Positions 1 to 12,112 of a stretch of DNA of 64,000 bases are shown piece after piece; the stretch's first letter is position 1, and each line of letters begins with the position of its first letter. The translations under genes were made by a program, and so were the position numbers. Origin of the DNA: Acidovorax sp. (GTDB lineage: Bacteria; Pseudomonadota; Gammaproteobacteria; Burkholderiales; Burkholderiaceae_C); assembly GCF_027492855.1 (NCBI RefSeq), contig NZ_JAPUDY010000008.1, positions 1-64,000 of the forward strand, given 5' to 3'. Below the pieces are notes generated by a model, which worked only from the letters and a program-made list of their open reading frames with translations, made no database searches and was not told where the DNA came from.

Positions 1-100
1 CTTTCTCAAACCACTTCGCAACCATCAGCTGCGCAACCCAGCAAACCGGGCCAGCGACTCTCAGAAGCGAAGCCCTCGACTATAGCATGGCTTTCAAAGC

Positions 101-134
101 GAAAGATGGAGATTTAGAAAAATCTCCATCTTTC
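101..134. terminator. 15-bp perfect hairpin after the purA-side operon
   Basis: A perfect 15-bp inverted repeat (arms at 101-115 and 120-134, four-base loop) starts five bases beyond the stop codon of the phosphoribosyltransferase gene. The T-tract on the minus side is weak, so it may be a rho-independent terminator or a 3'-end stabilising hairpin. The first 100 bases of the window hold no gene that I can support. Confidence 0.5.
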
Positions 135-139
135 TCTCT

Positions 140-664
140 TCAAACCCGCCACTTCTCCAGCAACTTCTCTGGGCCAAGGCTGTCGTAGCCTTCGAACGGC
201 TGATGAATCCATGGGTTTGTGGGCAAAAACTCCACTGAGTAGTCAGGAGTGAAGGTTGACAGGCCCTTGGTCCAGATCACCGCACTGCGCAACTCCGTGA
301 TGGGTGCATAGTTGGTCTTCAGCATGTCGATCACCGCATGCAGCGTGTGGCCTGAGTCGGCAAGATCATCAACCAGCAGCACCTTGCCAGCGATCTCGCC
401 CTTTGGCGTGGTGATGAAGCGCGCGATGTCGAGATGGCCCTGCACAGTGCCAGCCTCGGCACGGTAGGAGCTTGTGGACATGATGGCCAGAGGCTTGTCG
501 AAAATACGGCTCAGGATGTCGCCCGGACGCAATCCACCCCGGGCAAGGCAAAGAATCGTATCGAACGCCCACCCCGATTGGTGTACTTTGAGTGCCAGTT
601 TCTCTATGAGGCTGTGGTACTCGTCGTAACTGACATAAAGATGTTTTCCGTCTTCGGTCAACAT
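140..664 (-). CDS. Phosphoribosyltransferase (COG2236-like)
   Basis: A 174-aa cytosolic type I phosphoribosyltransferase. The PRPP-binding loop VLLVDDLADSG lies near residues 95-105, with two acidic residues followed by the small-residue and hydroxyl positions expected for 5-phosphoribose binding. Family members transfer phosphoribose between PRPP and a purine base, and the position directly downstream of purA fits a role in purine salvage or balance. The gap to purA is 60 bp, so the two are probably co-transcribed. The substrate (hypoxanthine, guanine or xanthine) cannot be read from the sequence. The family assignment is firm, the exact activity is not. Confidence 0.85.
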   Translation of the reverse strand: MLTEDGKHLYVSYDEYHSLIEKLALKVHQSGWAFDTILCLARGGLRPGDILSRIFDKPLAIMSTSSYRAEAGTVQGHLDIARFITTPKGEIAGKVLLVDDLADSGHTLHAVIDMLKTNYAPITELRSAVIWTKGLSTFTPDYSVEFLPTNPWIHQPFEGYDSLGPEKLLEKWRV

Positions 665-724
665 GGAATGGCTCCTGAATAAAAGGCTTTTGGCGCTGCA
701 GCAACGATGCGATGAAGGCGATGC

Positions 725-2113
<1,389 letters not shown>

Positions 2114-2128
2114 TCAAATGACAATTGC

Positions 2129-3277
2129 TCAAACAGCCTGCACGACCCATTGGCCCGCAACCTGAACCAGTTCACGGTCGCAGTGGAACTCATCCACTTC
2201 GCTTTCGTGCCCCGGCAAAACACATACCACCGTCTCGCCTGCAGCACGCAATTGGGCAATGGCAGCATTGACGTCCGCAGCTTCACCCCAGGGGGCGCGA
2301 ATGGCGGCCTTCAATGCGCGCGGCGACACCACGCTCACGACTTGCTTGATATCCAGACTGAACCCAGCGGCGGGACGATTGCGTCCAAAAACGGCACCAA
2401 CTTCGTCATATCGGCCACCACGGACCAAGGCGTCGCTGGCCCCATTGGCATAGATCGCGAAACGGGCACCGCTGTAATAGGCATACCCGCGCAAATCGGC
2501 CAGATCGAAGGTCACTGCGGCCCCCTCCAGGCGGGAGGCCAGCCACTTCAAATTCGATAGCACTTCTGGCACACCAGGCGTGCGCCTGAGAGTCTTTTCA
2601 GCCTCGACCAAAATCGATGCGTCTCCATAGAGCTGCAGCAGCGCGAGAAGACCTTCCCTGGAAGCCGCTGGAAAGTCACGGGTCAGCCCCGCCAGTTCCT
2701 GGGCATCCTTGGCGGCCAAAGCTGCATGAATGGCACTCAGCAGTTGCGGACTGACCGCCACGCCTGCCAGAAGGCTCCTGACAATGCGCACGTCGGCCAG
2801 ATCAATAGTAGTGTCACGGACATCGGCAACACGCAGGCACTCCCTGGCAAGCTGCAAGGCCTCCAAGTCCGCCTCAACCCCAGCATGGCCATAGATCTCA
2901 GCACCAAACTGGAGTGGTTCGCGGGTGGCATGGGGGCGGTCGGGGCGGGTGTGCAGCACTGGCCCGCAGTAGCACAGGCGTGTGACCCCCTTGCGATTGA
3001 GCAGATGCGCGTCGATGCGGGCAACCTGGGGCGTAGTGTCAGCCCTCAGCCCCAAAGAACGGCCTGAGAGCTGATCCACCAGCTTGAAGGTCTGGAGGTC
3101 GAGCGCTTCGCCGGTGCCGGTCAGAAGCGACTCAAGGTGCTCCATCAGCGGCGGCATGACCAGCTCATAGCCGTAACAGCGCGCTGTATCAAGCAGCCCG
3201 CGACGCAATTCTTCGATGTGCCGCGCTTCGGACGGCAAGACATCGGCAATGTGATCCGGAAGGACCCAAGCAGACAT
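2129..3277 (-). CDS. hisZ: ATP phosphoribosyltransferase regulatory subunit
   Basis: HisZ is a catalytically inactive paralogue of histidyl-tRNA synthetase. It binds the short form of HisG and gives it histidine feedback control at the first step of histidine synthesis. The 382-aa protein has the class II synthetase-like core, with a motif-2-like stretch around [12 protein letters not shown] (about residues 78-89), and it lacks the C-terminal anticodon-binding domain of HisS. The true hisS lies elsewhere in this block at 10753-12084. Its presence implies that the genome encodes a short HisG, which is not in the window. It lies 27 bp upstream of purA, so co-transcription is likely. Confidence 0.95.
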   Translation of the reverse strand: MSAWVLPDHIADVLPSEARHIEELRRGLLDTARCYGYELVMPPLMEHLESLLTGTGEALDLQTFKLVDQLSGRSLGLRADTTPQVARIDAHLLNRKGVTRLCYCGPVLHTRPDRPHATREPLQFGAEIYGHAGVEADLEALQLARECLRVADVRDTTIDLADVRIVRSLLAGVAVSPQLLSAIHAALAAKDAQELAGLTRDFPAASREGLLALLQLYGDASILVEAEKTLRRTPGVPEVLSNLKWLASRLEGAAVTFDLADLRGYAYYSGARFAIYANGASDALVRGGRYDEVGAVFGRNRPAAGFSLDIKQVVSVVSPRALKAAIRAPWGEAADVNAAIAQLRAAGETVVCVLPGHESEVDEFHCDRELVQVAGQWVVQAV

Positions 3278-3365
3278 GGAGAAAAGGGGAGGCTGTTAAA
3301 ACCGTGATTCTACCGGCACCGGCGAAGAGTCCCCAAGGAATCTCCTGGCGACGCCATGGCGGCCG

Positions 3366-3551
3366 TCAAAGCCAAAGCAGCATTGCTGTACCCGCCAGAA
3401 TGGCCAACAACGCGAAAAAGCGTATCTGGCCATCCTGCAACTGAGCAATCTGCAATACGGTGCGTCGCCAGCCTTGCGGAGAAAGAAAAGGCAGCAGCCC
3501 TTCAATCAATAGAACCAAGGCCAACGCGCCCCAAAGACTGTCCCACGTCAT
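3366..3551 (-). CDS. DUF2065 small membrane protein (YjeT-like)
   Basis: A 61-aa protein with two hydrophobic segments (about residues 7-24 and 44-60) separated by a short basic, polar loop. This is the topology of DUF2065/YjeT proteins. In E. coli, yjeT also sits between hflC and purA, so the position supports the identity. No biochemical function is established for the family. It starts at ATG, 34 bp after the hflC stop, and is probably part of the hfl operon. Confidence 0.85.
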   Translation of the reverse strand: MTWDSLWGALALVLLIEGLLPFLSPQGWRRTVLQIAQLQDGQIRFFALLAILAGTAMLLWL

Positions 3552-3585
3552 TCACAAACCCAAGGAGAAACGAGTCAACCTGGGC

Positions 3586-4494
3586 TTACTTGCGGGGAGC
3601 TGCCTGCGCAGCAGTTGGCGTGCCGCCACGGAAGACCTTGAAGAAATCCGATGAAGAAGGGTCGAGCACCATGACGTCACTCTTCTTGTTGAAGCTCAAC
3701 TTGTAGGCATCAAGACTGCGATAGAACTGCGCAAATTGCGGATCCCGCCCAAAGGCTTCTGCGTAAATACGGGCAGCCTCGGCATCTCCCTCGCCCTTGA
3801 CCTTCTGCGCGTCACGGTATGCGTTGGCAATGGTGATTTCACGCTGGCGGTCCGCGTCAGCGCGTATCTTTTCACCTTCGGCGGCACCCGTGGAACGCAG
3901 CTCGTTCGCTACACGCTTACGCTCTGCCTCCATGCGCCGGTACACGGATTCCGTGATCGCATCCACATAGTCGACGCGGGTGATGCGGACATCGACGACA
4001 TCCACGCCCCAAGGTTTGGCGCCGCGCACGGTATCGAGTACTTCGCGCTTGACATCAGCCATCAACGCCTCACGCTTGACCGAAAGAAGCTCCTTGACGG
4101 TGCGCTTGTTGATCTCTTCCTGAAAGGCATTTCGAACCACACGGTTGAGCTGCATGGCACCAGCACTCTCATCCAGGCCCACATTCCGGATGTACTCCGT
4201 GGGCTCGGAGATGCGCCAACGGACATACCAGTCGATCACAACACGTTGTTTCTCGGCGGTCAGCATCGGCTCAGTGTCCGTGCTGTCCAATGTCAGAAGA
4301 CGCTTGTCGATGTACGTCACGTTCTGGAACGGCGGAGGCAACTTGAAGTTGAGACCTGGTTCGGTAATCACCTCTTTGATCTGCCCCAGGGCATAAAGCA
4401 CACCAAACTGCCGTTGATCCACAACAAAAAGCATGGAGCTCATGAGCGCAAGCACCACCAGAAAAGTGGATGCAATAAATCCGACTCTGTTCAC
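3586..4494 (-). CDS. hflC: HflC, FtsH protease modulator
   Basis: HflC forms with HflK a large membrane complex that encloses the FtsH protease and modulates its degradation of membrane proteins. The 302-aa protein has one N-terminal transmembrane helix (about residues 5-25) followed by an SPFH/Band-7 domain and an Ala/Glu-rich helical C-terminus. Most of the chain is predicted to be periplasmic. The start is ATG, nine bases after the hflK stop, so translation is probably coupled. Its length is close to that of E. coli HflC (334 aa). Confidence 0.96.
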   Translation of the reverse strand: MNRVGFIASTFLVVLALMSSMLFVVDQRQFGVLYALGQIKEVITEPGLNFKLPPPFQNVTYIDKRLLTLDSTDTEPMLTAEKQRVVIDWYVRWRISEPTEYIRNVGLDESAGAMQLNRVVRNAFQEEINKRTVKELLSVKREALMADVKREVLDTVRGAKPWGVDVVDVRITRVDYVDAITESVYRRMEAERKRVANELRSTGAAEGEKIRADADRQREITIANAYRDAQKVKGEGDAEAARIYAEAFGRDPQFAQFYRSLDAYKLSFNKKSDVMVLDPSSSDFFKVFRGGTPTAAQAAPRK

Positions 4495-4503
4495 AGACTG
4501 CTC

Positions 4504-5871
4504 CTAGCGAGATTCACGTTCACGGGTGCGATTGGAGTCTCGTGCCCGGGGATCATTGGAAAGATTGGCCGCAGGCACTGTGGGCGCAGCCGCAGGGGCG
4601 GCACCGGCAGCAGGTGCATCCAAAGACCCTGCCCCACTCGCAACGTTCTGCATGATCTTGTCGAGCGGCAAATACAGCAGGTTCGAGCCTTGGCGCGACT
4701 CCACCAGGACCTTAGTGACATTGCCGTAGATTTGCTGCATCGTGTCCAGGTACATCCGGTCCCGCGTGACTTGCGGCGCCTTCTGATACTCGGCCAGAAC
4801 CGAAGAAAACCGCTGCGCATCGCCTTGCGCCTGGGCCACGATACGCGCCTTGTAGGCCGCAGCCTCTTCGTTCAGACGAGAGGCCGAACCGACTGCGCGT
4901 GGAATGACGTCGTTGGCGTATGCCTGCGCTTCGTTCTTGGCACGCTCGCGCTCCTGTCCCGCTTTCAGGACATCGTCAAACGAGGCCTGCACCTGCTCCG
5001 GCGGGCGAACGCCCCCTTGCTGCAGATTGATGCCAACCACCTCTACACCCACCTTGTAGCGATCGAGGATCGTCTGCATCAGCGTGCGAACACGCGGAGC
5101 GATCTGGTCGCGCTCTTCGGCCAGCGCCGTGTCCATGCGCATCTTGCCCACCACTTCACGCACTGCCGTTTCTGCAGCTTGCACGACGGCATCTGACGGG
5201 TTCTTGCTTTCGAACAGCCAAGCCCGCGCATCGCTCAGGCGATATTGCACTGCGAACTTGATTTCAACGATGTTTTCGTCTTCGGTGAGCATGGCGGACT
5301 CTCGCAAGCCCGTGCTCTTGATGACAGTGTCGCGGCCCACATCTGCGGAGCGGATCTGGGTGACGAAAACCAACTCGTGACGCTCGATAGGGTACGGCAG
5401 GCGCCAATTGAAGCCAGCCCCCACAGTGCTCTTGTACTTTCCGAACTGGGTAATGACGGCCTGCTGGCCTTCCTGAACGATGAAGAAACCCGTTCCCATC
5501 CAGATCACGAAGACGATGCCAGCAATCAGACCGACACCCACGCCAGCACTCTTCATGTCAGGCTGGAATCCACCGCCTGAACCGCCATTGCCGGTGCCAC
5601 GGCCCCCACCATTCTTGCCGCCAAACAGCCCCCCCAGCTTGCGATTGAGGTCGCGCCAGAGTTCATCGAGATCCGGGGGCTGCTGCCCGTTGTTGGGACG
5701 CTGATCACCTCCCCGGGGACCGGGTGGTGGAGCCGCGGGCCGATCGTCAGGACGAGCGCCCTCATCCGGCTTGTCATCACCGCGACCCCAACGGGGGTCA
5801 TTCAGGTTGAACATGCCCCGAATACGGTCTGGCAGTGAAGCCCAGCGTAGGGTTCGATTCTGAAAATTCAT
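4504..5871 (-). CDS. hflK: HflK, FtsH protease modulator
   Basis: HflK is the partner of HflC in the SPFH complex around FtsH. I chose the ATG at 5871 (MNFQNRTLRW...), giving 455 aa. An in-frame TTG at 5928 overlaps the hflX stop but adds an atypical leader. The N-terminal 80 or so residues are Gly/Pro/Asp-rich, as in other HflK proteins. Then comes one transmembrane helix (about residues 90-115), the SPFH domain, and an Ala/Pro-rich tail ending in charged residues. It lies between hflX and hflC in the usual order. Confidence 0.95.
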   Translation of the reverse strand: MNFQNRTLRWASLPDRIRGMFNLNDPRWGRGDDKPDEGARPDDRPAAPPPGPRGGDQRPNNGQQPPDLDELWRDLNRKLGGLFGGKNGGGRGTGNGGSGGGFQPDMKSAGVGVGLIAGIVFVIWMGTGFFIVQEGQQAVITQFGKYKSTVGAGFNWRLPYPIERHELVFVTQIRSADVGRDTVIKSTGLRESAMLTEDENIVEIKFAVQYRLSDARAWLFESKNPSDAVVQAAETAVREVVGKMRMDTALAEERDQIAPRVRTLMQTILDRYKVGVEVVGINLQQGGVRPPEQVQASFDDVLKAGQERERAKNEAQAYANDVIPRAVGSASRLNEEAAAYKARIVAQAQGDAQRFSSVLAEYQKAPQVTRDRMYLDTMQQIYGNVTKVLVESRQGSNLLYLPLDKIMQNVASGAGSLDAPAAGAAPAAAPTVPAANLSNDPRARDSNRTRERESR

Positions 5872-5924
5872 GCGCGAAGTCTCTGGTTCTCTGATGGCAT
5901 CAGTCAATCCGTCATTGTGCCCAA

Positions 5925-7100
5925 TCAAGGCATCACATCCGGCAATTCAATGGCGTCACCTGGGGTCATGTCCAACTGCGTGGCAAGCACTTTTTCCGAG
6001 AGCGCATGGCGCAGATTTTCCAGCCCCTCGCCCGACCGGGCACTCACGAACAACCGGGGAAGCAAATGTCCGGCAACCTCGTACTGATCCTGCAAATCTG
6101 GCGGGCGTCGCTCACTGGCGAGCGCATCGAGCTTATTGAACACCAGTATCTGGGGAATATCGGCCGCGCCAATCTCATGCAATACACGCTCGACCTGCGC
6201 CATTTGCTCCGGGAAATCCGCGTTGGACGCATCCACCACATGGAGCAGCAGATCCGCATCAATCGCCTCCTGCAGCGTCGCCTGGAAAGCATCCACCAAA
6301 CCGTGTGGCAGATCACGAATGAAGCCCACCGTGTCAGACAGCGAAACAGATCGGCCCGCATCGGCAAGGTACAGCTGCCGGGTTGTGGTGTCGAGCGTGG
6401 CAAACAACTGGTCGGCCGCATAGGCGCGGGCCTTGACCAAGGCGTTAAACAGCGTCGATTTGCCTGCGTTGGTGTAGCCCACCAGCGAGATATTGAAGGT
6501 ATCCCGCCGTTCTCGCTGCCGTCGCTGTGTTGATCGTTGTCGCTTGACCTTGACCAAACGCTCCTTGGTACGCTTGATGGCATCACCAATCATGCGGCGA
6601 TCCAACTCGATCTGCTTTTCGCCTGGGCCACCACGAGCGCCAATACCACCTGTCTGGCGCTCCAAGTGCGACCAACGCCGAACCAGCCGGGTGCTCACAT
6701 ACTGAAGCTTGGCAAGCTCCACCTGCAACTTCCCCTCATGGCTGCGCGCGCGCTGGGCAAAGATCTCCAGGATCAACAACGTGCGGTCGTTGACGGGAAG
6801 CTCTATGTGGCGCTCAAGATTGCGCTGCTGGGCGGGACTGAGGGATTGGTCGAACAGCACCTCCACAGCACCATGCATCTGGGCCAGGGTGCGAATTTCG
6901 TCGGCCTTGCCACTACCCACAAACAGCGCAGCATCGGGTGCTTTGCGCTTACAGGTGATACGAGCAACCGGTTGCATGCCGGCCGTCTGCGCCAGCAAAC
7001 CCAGTTCTTCCAGTTCGCCGTCAAAGTGAGGGAGTCCAAAGTCCACCCCCACCAACAAGACGGGGGCGATGTTTGCCTGAAGGGGCGTAGCCGAACTCAA
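5925..7100 (-). CDS. hflX: GTPase HflX
   Basis: HflX is a translational GTPase that binds the 50S subunit and splits stalled ribosomes under stress. The 391-aa protein has the HflX-specific N-terminal domain, a basic coiled-coil linker (about residues 170-200), and a G domain with Walker A GYTNAGKST near residue 209, a DTVGF switch and an NKLD base-recognition motif. The predicted start is TTG, and an alternative nearby start cannot be excluded. It lies 60 bp downstream of hfq in the conserved hfq-hflX-hflK-hflC order. Confidence 0.95.
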   Translation of the reverse strand: MSSATPLQANIAPVLLVGVDFGLPHFDGELEELGLLAQTAGMQPVARITCKRKAPDAALFVGSGKADEIRTLAQMHGAVEVLFDQSLSPAQQRNLERHIELPVNDRTLLILEIFAQRARSHEGKLQVELAKLQYVSTRLVRRWSHLERQTGGIGARGGPGEKQIELDRRMIGDAIKRTKERLVKVKRQRSTQRRQRERRDTFNISLVGYTNAGKSTLFNALVKARAYAADQLFATLDTTTRQLYLADAGRSVSLSDTVGFIRDLPHGLVDAFQATLQEAIDADLLLHVVDASNADFPEQMAQVERVLHEIGAADIPQILVFNKLDALASERRPPDLQDQYEVAGHLLPRLFVSARSGEGLENLRHALSEKVLATQLDMTPGDAIELPDVMP

Positions 7101-7160
7101 AGCAAACCGCCCTCTGGTCCCACCTGATTCAGAATTAAAGACCGGTCAGACAGCAACAAC

Positions 7161-7415
7161 TCAAGCGTTGCCGCTGTCTGCATCAGGCGTATCTGCCGTG
7201 GAAAAGTTGACTGCCCGGCCTGGAACGATCGTAGAGATCGCATGCTTGTAAACCATCTGGGTCACTGTGTTGCGCAGCAAAACCACATATTGGTCAAACG
7301 ATTCAATCTGCCCCTGCAGCTTGATGCCATTGACCAAATAAATGGACACTGGAACATGCTCCCGACGCAATGCGTTCAGGAAGGGGTCTTGCAAAAGCTG
7401 GCCTTTATTGCTCAC
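7161..7415 (-). CDS. hfq: RNA chaperone Hfq
   Basis: Hfq is a hexameric Sm-like RNA chaperone that pairs small RNAs with mRNAs. The start is GTG at 7415, preceded by GGAGA six bases upstream, giving 84 aa beginning [15 protein letters not shown] longer in-frame reading upstream has no Hfq-like sequence. The Sm1 region ([16 protein letters not shown]) and the Sm2 motif YKHAIST are intact. The C-terminal tail is short and acidic. It lies between der and hflX. Confidence 0.97.
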   Translation of the reverse strand: MSNKGQLLQDPFLNALRREHVPVSIYLVNGIKLQGQIESFDQYVVLLRNTVTQMVYKHAISTIVPGRAVNFSTADTPDADSGNA

Positions 7416-7521
7416 GATATTCTCCGTGTTCAAAATGTTGTTGTAAACCAGCACCTTACCACAGCCCAGGGCCTGCCCCGGCCGGTTTTCAGCATGTCCC
7501 TTCTTGACTCGTGACTTTGTC

Positions 7522-8865
7522 TTAACCCTCTTCCTTGTCGGCAAACGGGTTGTGGGAGGTCTTCATCTCGATTCGAAGGGGCGTTCCCACCAAATCGAAC
7601 TCCTTGCGAAAGCGCCCTTCCAGAAAACGCTTGTAGGCGTCGGTCACATGCTCCAAAGAATTCCCGTGAATGACAATCACAGGGGGGTTCATGCCGCCCT
7701 GGTGTGCATAGCGCATCTTGGGGCGGAACATGCCCGCCCGCTTCGGGCTTTGGAACTGCACCGCCTCCAGCAGCAGACGGGTGAGCACGGGCGTGGACAT
7801 CTTGCAGGTAGCCGCCCGGTGCGCCTGGGCGATGGATGTCCAGAGGGGGCCAAGGCCTTGGCGCTTCTTGGCCGAGATGAAATGCATTGAAGCAAACTTC
7901 AAGAAAGCCAACCGGGTCTCGATAGAGCGCTCCAACAACTGGCGCTGGTAGTCGTCCACCGCGTCCCACTTGTTCACGGCCAACACCACGGCGCGGCCGC
8001 TCTCCAGAATATAGCCAGCGATATGGGCATCCTGGTCCGTCACGCCCTGGGTCGCATCCAGCAAAAGCAGCACCACGCTGGCAGACTCAATCGCCTGCAG
8101 CGTCTTGACCACCGAGAACTTCTCAATCGCCTCGAAGACTTTGCCCTTGCGACGCAAACCCGCCGTATCCACCAACTCAAAACGCTGGCCATTGCGCTCA
8201 AACGGCACCGTGATCGCATCACGGGTCGTTCCTGGCATGTCAAACGCAACCAGCCGCTCCTCACCCAGCCAGGTGTTGATCAGCGTGGACTTGCCCACAT
8301 TGGGGCGGCCCGCCACGGCCAGCTTGATGACGCCTTTGTCCGCATCGGCGTCCGACTCTTCGGGCTCGGGCAGGTGCAGCGGCTCCAGGGCAATATCCAC
8401 CAGACTGCGGATACCCTGGCCGTGCGCTGCGGACACCGGATAGACCTCGCCCAGCCCCAACTCGTAAAACTCGGCCAGTTGCACGCCTTGCAGCATGCCT
8501 TCGGCCTTGTTGGCGACCAGCACGCAAGGCTTGCCCAGGCGACGCAGATAGTTGGCGATGTCGTGGTCTTGGGCGGACACGCCTGCGCGGGCATCAACCA
8601 CAAAGATGACGACATCGGCCTCGGCCACCGCCTGCTGGGTCTGCTTGGCCATTTCACGGTAAATGCCGCTGGAGGCATCAGGCTCAAAGCCACCGGTGTC
8701 GATGACGATGTACTCGTGCTTGCCCTGCTTGCCATTGCCGTAATGCCGGTCACGCGTAAGCCCGGCAAAGTCAGCCACGATGGCATCGCGGGACTTGGTC
8801 AGACGGTTGAAAAGCGTGGATTTACCGACATTCGGACGCCCCACGAGGGCGATAACTGGCTTCAT
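7522..8865 (-). CDS. der: Ribosome biogenesis GTPase Der (EngA)
   Basis: Der is an essential GTPase with two consecutive G domains that acts in maturation of the 50S subunit. The 447-aa protein shows GRPNVGKST twice (about residues 8-16 and 186-194), each followed by DTGG or DTAG and N/TKxD motifs, and a C-terminal KH-like domain. The length matches the family. The start ATG is 13 bases after the bamB stop, and the order bamB-der is conserved in proteobacteria. Confidence 0.98.
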   Translation of the reverse strand: MKPVIALVGRPNVGKSTLFNRLTKSRDAIVADFAGLTRDRHYGNGKQGKHEYIVIDTGGFEPDASSGIYREMAKQTQQAVAEADVVIFVVDARAGVSAQDHDIANYLRRLGKPCVLVANKAEGMLQGVQLAEFYELGLGEVYPVSAAHGQGIRSLVDIALEPLHLPEPEESDADADKGVIKLAVAGRPNVGKSTLINTWLGEERLVAFDMPGTTRDAITVPFERNGQRFELVDTAGLRRKGKVFEAIEKFSVVKTLQAIESASVVLLLLDATQGVTDQDAHIAGYILESGRAVVLAVNKWDAVDDYQRQLLERSIETRLAFLKFASMHFISAKKRQGLGPLWTSIAQAHRAATCKMSTPVLTRLLLEAVQFQSPKRAGMFRPKMRYAHQGGMNPPVIVIHGNSLEHVTDAYKRFLEGRFRKEFDLVGTPLRIEMKTSHNPFADKEEG

Positions 8866-8878
8866 TGAATAAGACCGA

Positions 8879-10042
8879 TCAATCCGGACGGAATCCGTAA
8901 ATACTGCCGTTGCGGGTCACAACCACCAAAGTGTCTGCCGCCATGACGGGTGCTGCCGCAATGCCGGAACCATCCGTGGCAATGCGATTGAGTGGCGAGC
9001 CGTCCGTGCGGGACAACAAATGCACCAAGCCTGTGTTGTCACCAATCACCACGGAACGTCCGAGCAACAGCGGGGCCGTCAGTTGGCGGTGCTTGAGCCT
9101 GTCGCTCCCCCACAAACGCGAGCCATCGCTTCGGCGCCAGGCGGCCACCGTGCCATTGCTCTCGACTCCGAAAAGCGCCTCGGCATCGCCGTGGACCCCC
9201 TCGGCACCGTTGGCGGGCTGCGTCCACGCGACAGTTCCCCGACCCGCATTCACACAACCCACAGCGGCTTGGAATGACCGTGCGCACACGCTGTCGTCAA
9301 CCTTGCTGGTGCGTCCAACCAGCTCCACCAGGCGCTCTACATCGTTGGTGCCACGCGCGCTGGCGATGGGTGCTTCCCAACGCACGCTTCCGTTGTCGGG
9401 GTTCAGGCCCACAAGTCGGCCAGACAGCCCCACCACCAGGGTATCGCCCACCGCCAAGAGCACGCCTGCCTGCCGCAAAACCAGCGCCTCACCGGGGCGC
9501 TGCTGAGCCCACAGCTTACGCCCGGTGGCTCCGTCATAGGCGGATACCGAACGGTCTGCGGCCAACACGAACACACGCCCACCAGCCACCAGGGGCGGCG
9601 TAAAGACCTGGGCGGCGAGCGTTTCGCGCCACCGTTCGCGGCCAGAGTCCACCATGATCAGCGCGTTATCGCGCGACACCACAGCCGCCGACTTGCCATC
9701 GCTTCCGACTGCGGCCGACAACGGCGTGCCCAGCGCCGTGCGCCAGATATCACCACCGGTGCGGGCATCAATGGCGGCGACCACGCCATCGGCAGAGGCC
9801 ACCGTCACCACATGGCCTGCAACATGCGCCTCCAGCGGCAAACCGGCCACATTGCCCACGCGGGCAGTCCACGCCTGCCGAACACCCAGCACAGCGACAT
9901 TCGCCCCCAAGTCGGCGGGCACGGGTTTTTTGCTGCCGCCACTCCACAACGAGCACCCGGTCAGTGCCACAACAAGCATGGCCACAGCCGTGGCGCGCAT
10001 GAAGGATGGGCGGCCAGACACCGCATTTGGAGTCAATGTCAT
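8879..10042 (-). CDS. bamB: Outer-membrane assembly lipoprotein BamB
   Basis: BamB is an outer-membrane lipoprotein of the BAM complex that helps insert beta-barrel proteins. The 387-aa protein begins with a signal peptide ending in the lipobox LTGC (Cys near residue 30). It is followed by repeated PQQ-type beta-propeller blades, seen as recurring G..LW, G..VRWE and DG.... motifs. The start lies two bases after the stop of the YfgM-type gene, indicating translational coupling. The length fits E. coli BamB (392 aa). Confidence 0.96.
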   Translation of the reverse strand: MTLTPNAVSGRPSFMRATAVAMLVVALTGCSLWSGGSKKPVPADLGANVAVLGVRQAWTARVGNVAGLPLEAHVAGHVVTVASADGVVAAIDARTGGDIWRTALGTPLSAAVGSDGKSAAVVSRDNALIMVDSGRERWRETLAAQVFTPPLVAGGRVFVLAADRSVSAYDGATGRKLWAQQRPGEALVLRQAGVLLAVGDTLVVGLSGRLVGLNPDNGSVRWEAPIASARGTNDVERLVELVGRTSKVDDSVCARSFQAAVGCVNAGRGTVAWTQPANGAEGVHGDAEALFGVESNGTVAAWRRSDGSRLWGSDRLKHRQLTAPLLLGRSVVIGDNTGLVHLLSRTDGSPLNRIATDGSGIAAAPVMAADTLVVVTRNGSIYGFRPD

Positions 10043-10044
10043 GT

Positions 10045-10734
10045 TTACTTGGCTTCCACAGGGGAGTTGGTGGCCGCAATCACTGTTGCGCCTTGTGGCG
10101 AAACACCCAGCGCATTGAGCTTGATTTCGACCAGGCGACGGTATTCGACACCCTCTTCGAGACCCTTGTAGGCCTTGGTGTATTCGGCAATGGCTTCCTG
10201 GCGCTTGTCTTGCAACTGCAGAACATCACCCTTGCGATCCGCCACGACAGACGCGAACTCGGGAGGGAAGCTGCCGGACACCTGCTTGAGGGCCTCGTCA
10301 TAGTTCTTCTGCTCCATCAGCACGCTGGCCAGACGCAACTGCGCCAGCGCCTTCAGACCTTCATCTTTCGACTGTTCTGCCACCCAGGTCAATGCGTCTT
10401 TCGCGCCATCGGAATTACCGGCATCCTGCATAGACTTGGCGACCAGCAAGCCCGCCTGCCCGGCTTGTGTGGTGCCTGCATACTTGGATTTCAGATCGCC
10501 AAAGGCCTGCTCAAGGCGCGCCTTCTCACCCGATTTAGCGGCCACGTCCACCGCATCAAAAAGTGCGGCCGCCTGGGTGGCCTGCCGGTTCTGCCAGTAC
10601 TGGTAGCCGTTCCATGCGGCAACGGAGCCCGCGACCACCAGCACCACCGAGCTGATCAGCGTGCCCCAGGTGTTCCAGAAATGCTTGAGCTGGTCAAGTT
10701 GCTCTTGTTCTTCAAGATCGAGATGTTTGGCCAT
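10045..10734 (-). CDS. YfgM-type tetratricopeptide membrane protein
   Basis: A 229-aa protein of the YfgM family: a short cytosolic N-terminus with an acidic LEEQEQLDQLK stretch, one transmembrane helix (about residues 24-44), and a periplasmic TPR-like helical domain. In E. coli, YfgM associates with the SecYEG translocon and the chaperone PpiD. Its place between hisS and bamB is the same as in E. coli. It starts at ATG, 18 bp after the hisS stop. Confidence 0.9.
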   Translation of the reverse strand: MAKHLDLEEQEQLDQLKHFWNTWGTLISSVVLVVAGSVAAWNGYQYWQNRQATQAAALFDAVDVAAKSGEKARLEQAFGDLKSKYAGTTQAGQAGLLVAKSMQDAGNSDGAKDALTWVAEQSKDEGLKALAQLRLASVLMEQKNYDEALKQVSGSFPPEFASVVADRKGDVLQLQDKRQEAIAEYTKAYKGLEEGVEYRRLVEIKLNALGVSPQGATVIAATNSPVEAK

Positions 10735-10752
10735 AAAAATCAGCGTTTCAAA

Positions 10753-12084
10753 TTAAGCGTTGGATTGTAGGGTGGCGGCCCATTGCGCCACGTCGGCCAG
10801 GGAGTGCTCGGCCTGGGCGCCGCTGCCGTCGCGCAAGGCCTTGACGGTGACCTGGCCGCGCGCGAGCTCGTCTTCACCGAAGATGAGTGCATGGCGCGCG
10901 CCACTGGCGTCGGCCTTCTTGAACTGGGATTTCATGCTGCCCGCGCCTTCCGCGCCGCCCGCATGTTGCACCACATTCAGCCCGGCAGCACGCAATGCCT
11001 CCAGCGTGACGATCACGGGGGCCAACGCGGTGCCGGGAGGCACGATGGCATAGACATCAGCCGCCGTAGAGGGCATGGGCAGATTCAGCTCATCGGCCAG
11101 CAACAACAGCCGCTCTATCCCTAGGCCAAAGCCCACGGCGGGGGCAGCCTTGCCGCCCAGTTGCTCAATGAGGCCGTCGTAGCGCCCGCCGCCACACACC
11201 GTGCCTTGCGAGCCCAACTGGTCGGTTACCCATTCGAACACGGTCAGGTTGTAATAGTCCATGCCACGCACCAGGCGCGGGTTGACGCGGTACTCCAGGC
11301 CCACGGCCTCCAGTACGGCGCGCACGGCGTCGAAGTGGGCGCGCGAGGCCTCGCCCAGAAAATCCATGAGCTTAGGGGCGGCTTCGATCAATGCCTGCAT
11401 CGCCGGGTTCTTGCTGTCCAGAATGCGCAGCGGGTTGCTGTGCAGGCGGCGGCGCGCTTCTTCGTCGAGCTGGTCCTGGTGCTGCTCGAAGTAGCGGATC
11501 AGTGCCTCGCGGTGCTCGCGGCGCTCGGCGCTCTGGCCCAGGCTGTTGATCTCCAGCCGCACATGCTGGCCTTCGACCAGGCCCAGCTCGCGCCACAGTG
11601 CGCGGGCCACCAGGATGATTTCCGCATCCACATCCGGCCCGGCAAAACCCAGTGCCTCCACGTCCAGTTGGTTGAACTGGCGGTAGCGGCCCTTTTGCGG
11701 ACGCTCGTGGCGGAACATGGGGCCCTGCGTCCACACGCGCAGCGGGCCGTTGTAGAGCGCGTTGTGCTCCACCATGGCGCGCACGATACCAGCGGTGGCC
11801 TCGGGGCGCAGGGTGAGCTTGTCGCCATTCATGGAGTCGGTAAAGGAATACATCTCCTTCTCGACGATGTCCGTCACCTCACCCAGCCCGCGCACGAACA
11901 ACGCCGTGGGCTCGACGATGGGCGTCAGCAGGTACTGGTAGCCGTAGCGGGCCAGCACCTTGCGCACCGCCGCCTCGAACCACTGCCAGCGTGCGGAGGT
12001 CGGCAGCTTCTCGGTGCGCGGCACCGAGGCGGGCAGGATGTCGTTCATGCCTTTGACGGCGCTCAGCTTCTGCACTTTGCTCAC
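10753..12084 (-). CDS. hisS: Histidyl-tRNA synthetase
   Basis: HisS charges tRNA-His with histidine. The 443-aa protein has class II motif 2 (about [16 protein letters not shown]), the HisRS-specific LVRGMDYY segment and motif 3 GFGLGIERL, followed by an anticodon-binding domain. This distinguishes it from the shorter HisZ at 2129-3277. The start is GTG with AGGAAA upstream, and the first residues [18 protein letters not shown] are typical. A dispersed repeat separates it from ispG. Confidence 0.98.
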   Translation of the reverse strand: MSKVQKLSAVKGMNDILPASVPRTEKLPTSARWQWFEAAVRKVLARYGYQYLLTPIVEPTALFVRGLGEVTDIVEKEMYSFTDSMNGDKLTLRPEATAGIVRAMVEHNALYNGPLRVWTQGPMFRHERPQKGRYRQFNQLDVEALGFAGPDVDAEIILVARALWRELGLVEGQHVRLEINSLGQSAERREHREALIRYFEQHQDQLDEEARRRLHSNPLRILDSKNPAMQALIEAAPKLMDFLGEASRAHFDAVRAVLEAVGLEYRVNPRLVRGMDYYNLTVFEWVTDQLGSQGTVCGGGRYDGLIEQLGGKAAPAVGFGLGIERLLLLADELNLPMPSTAADVYAIVPPGTALAPVIVTLEALRAAGLNVVQHAGGAEGAGSMKSQFKKADASGARHALIFGEDELARGQVTVKALRDGSGAQAEHSLADVAQWAATLQSNA

Positions 12085-12112
12085 TGCGGGGATTTCCTGA
12101 ATATTTGAATGA

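Noticed and set aside
1-100. A possible gene start (ATG at 25) or tRNA on the minus strand at the left edge.
   Set aside because: Only eight codons are inside the window, there is no ribosome-binding site, and no tRNA cloverleaf could be built. Not supportable.
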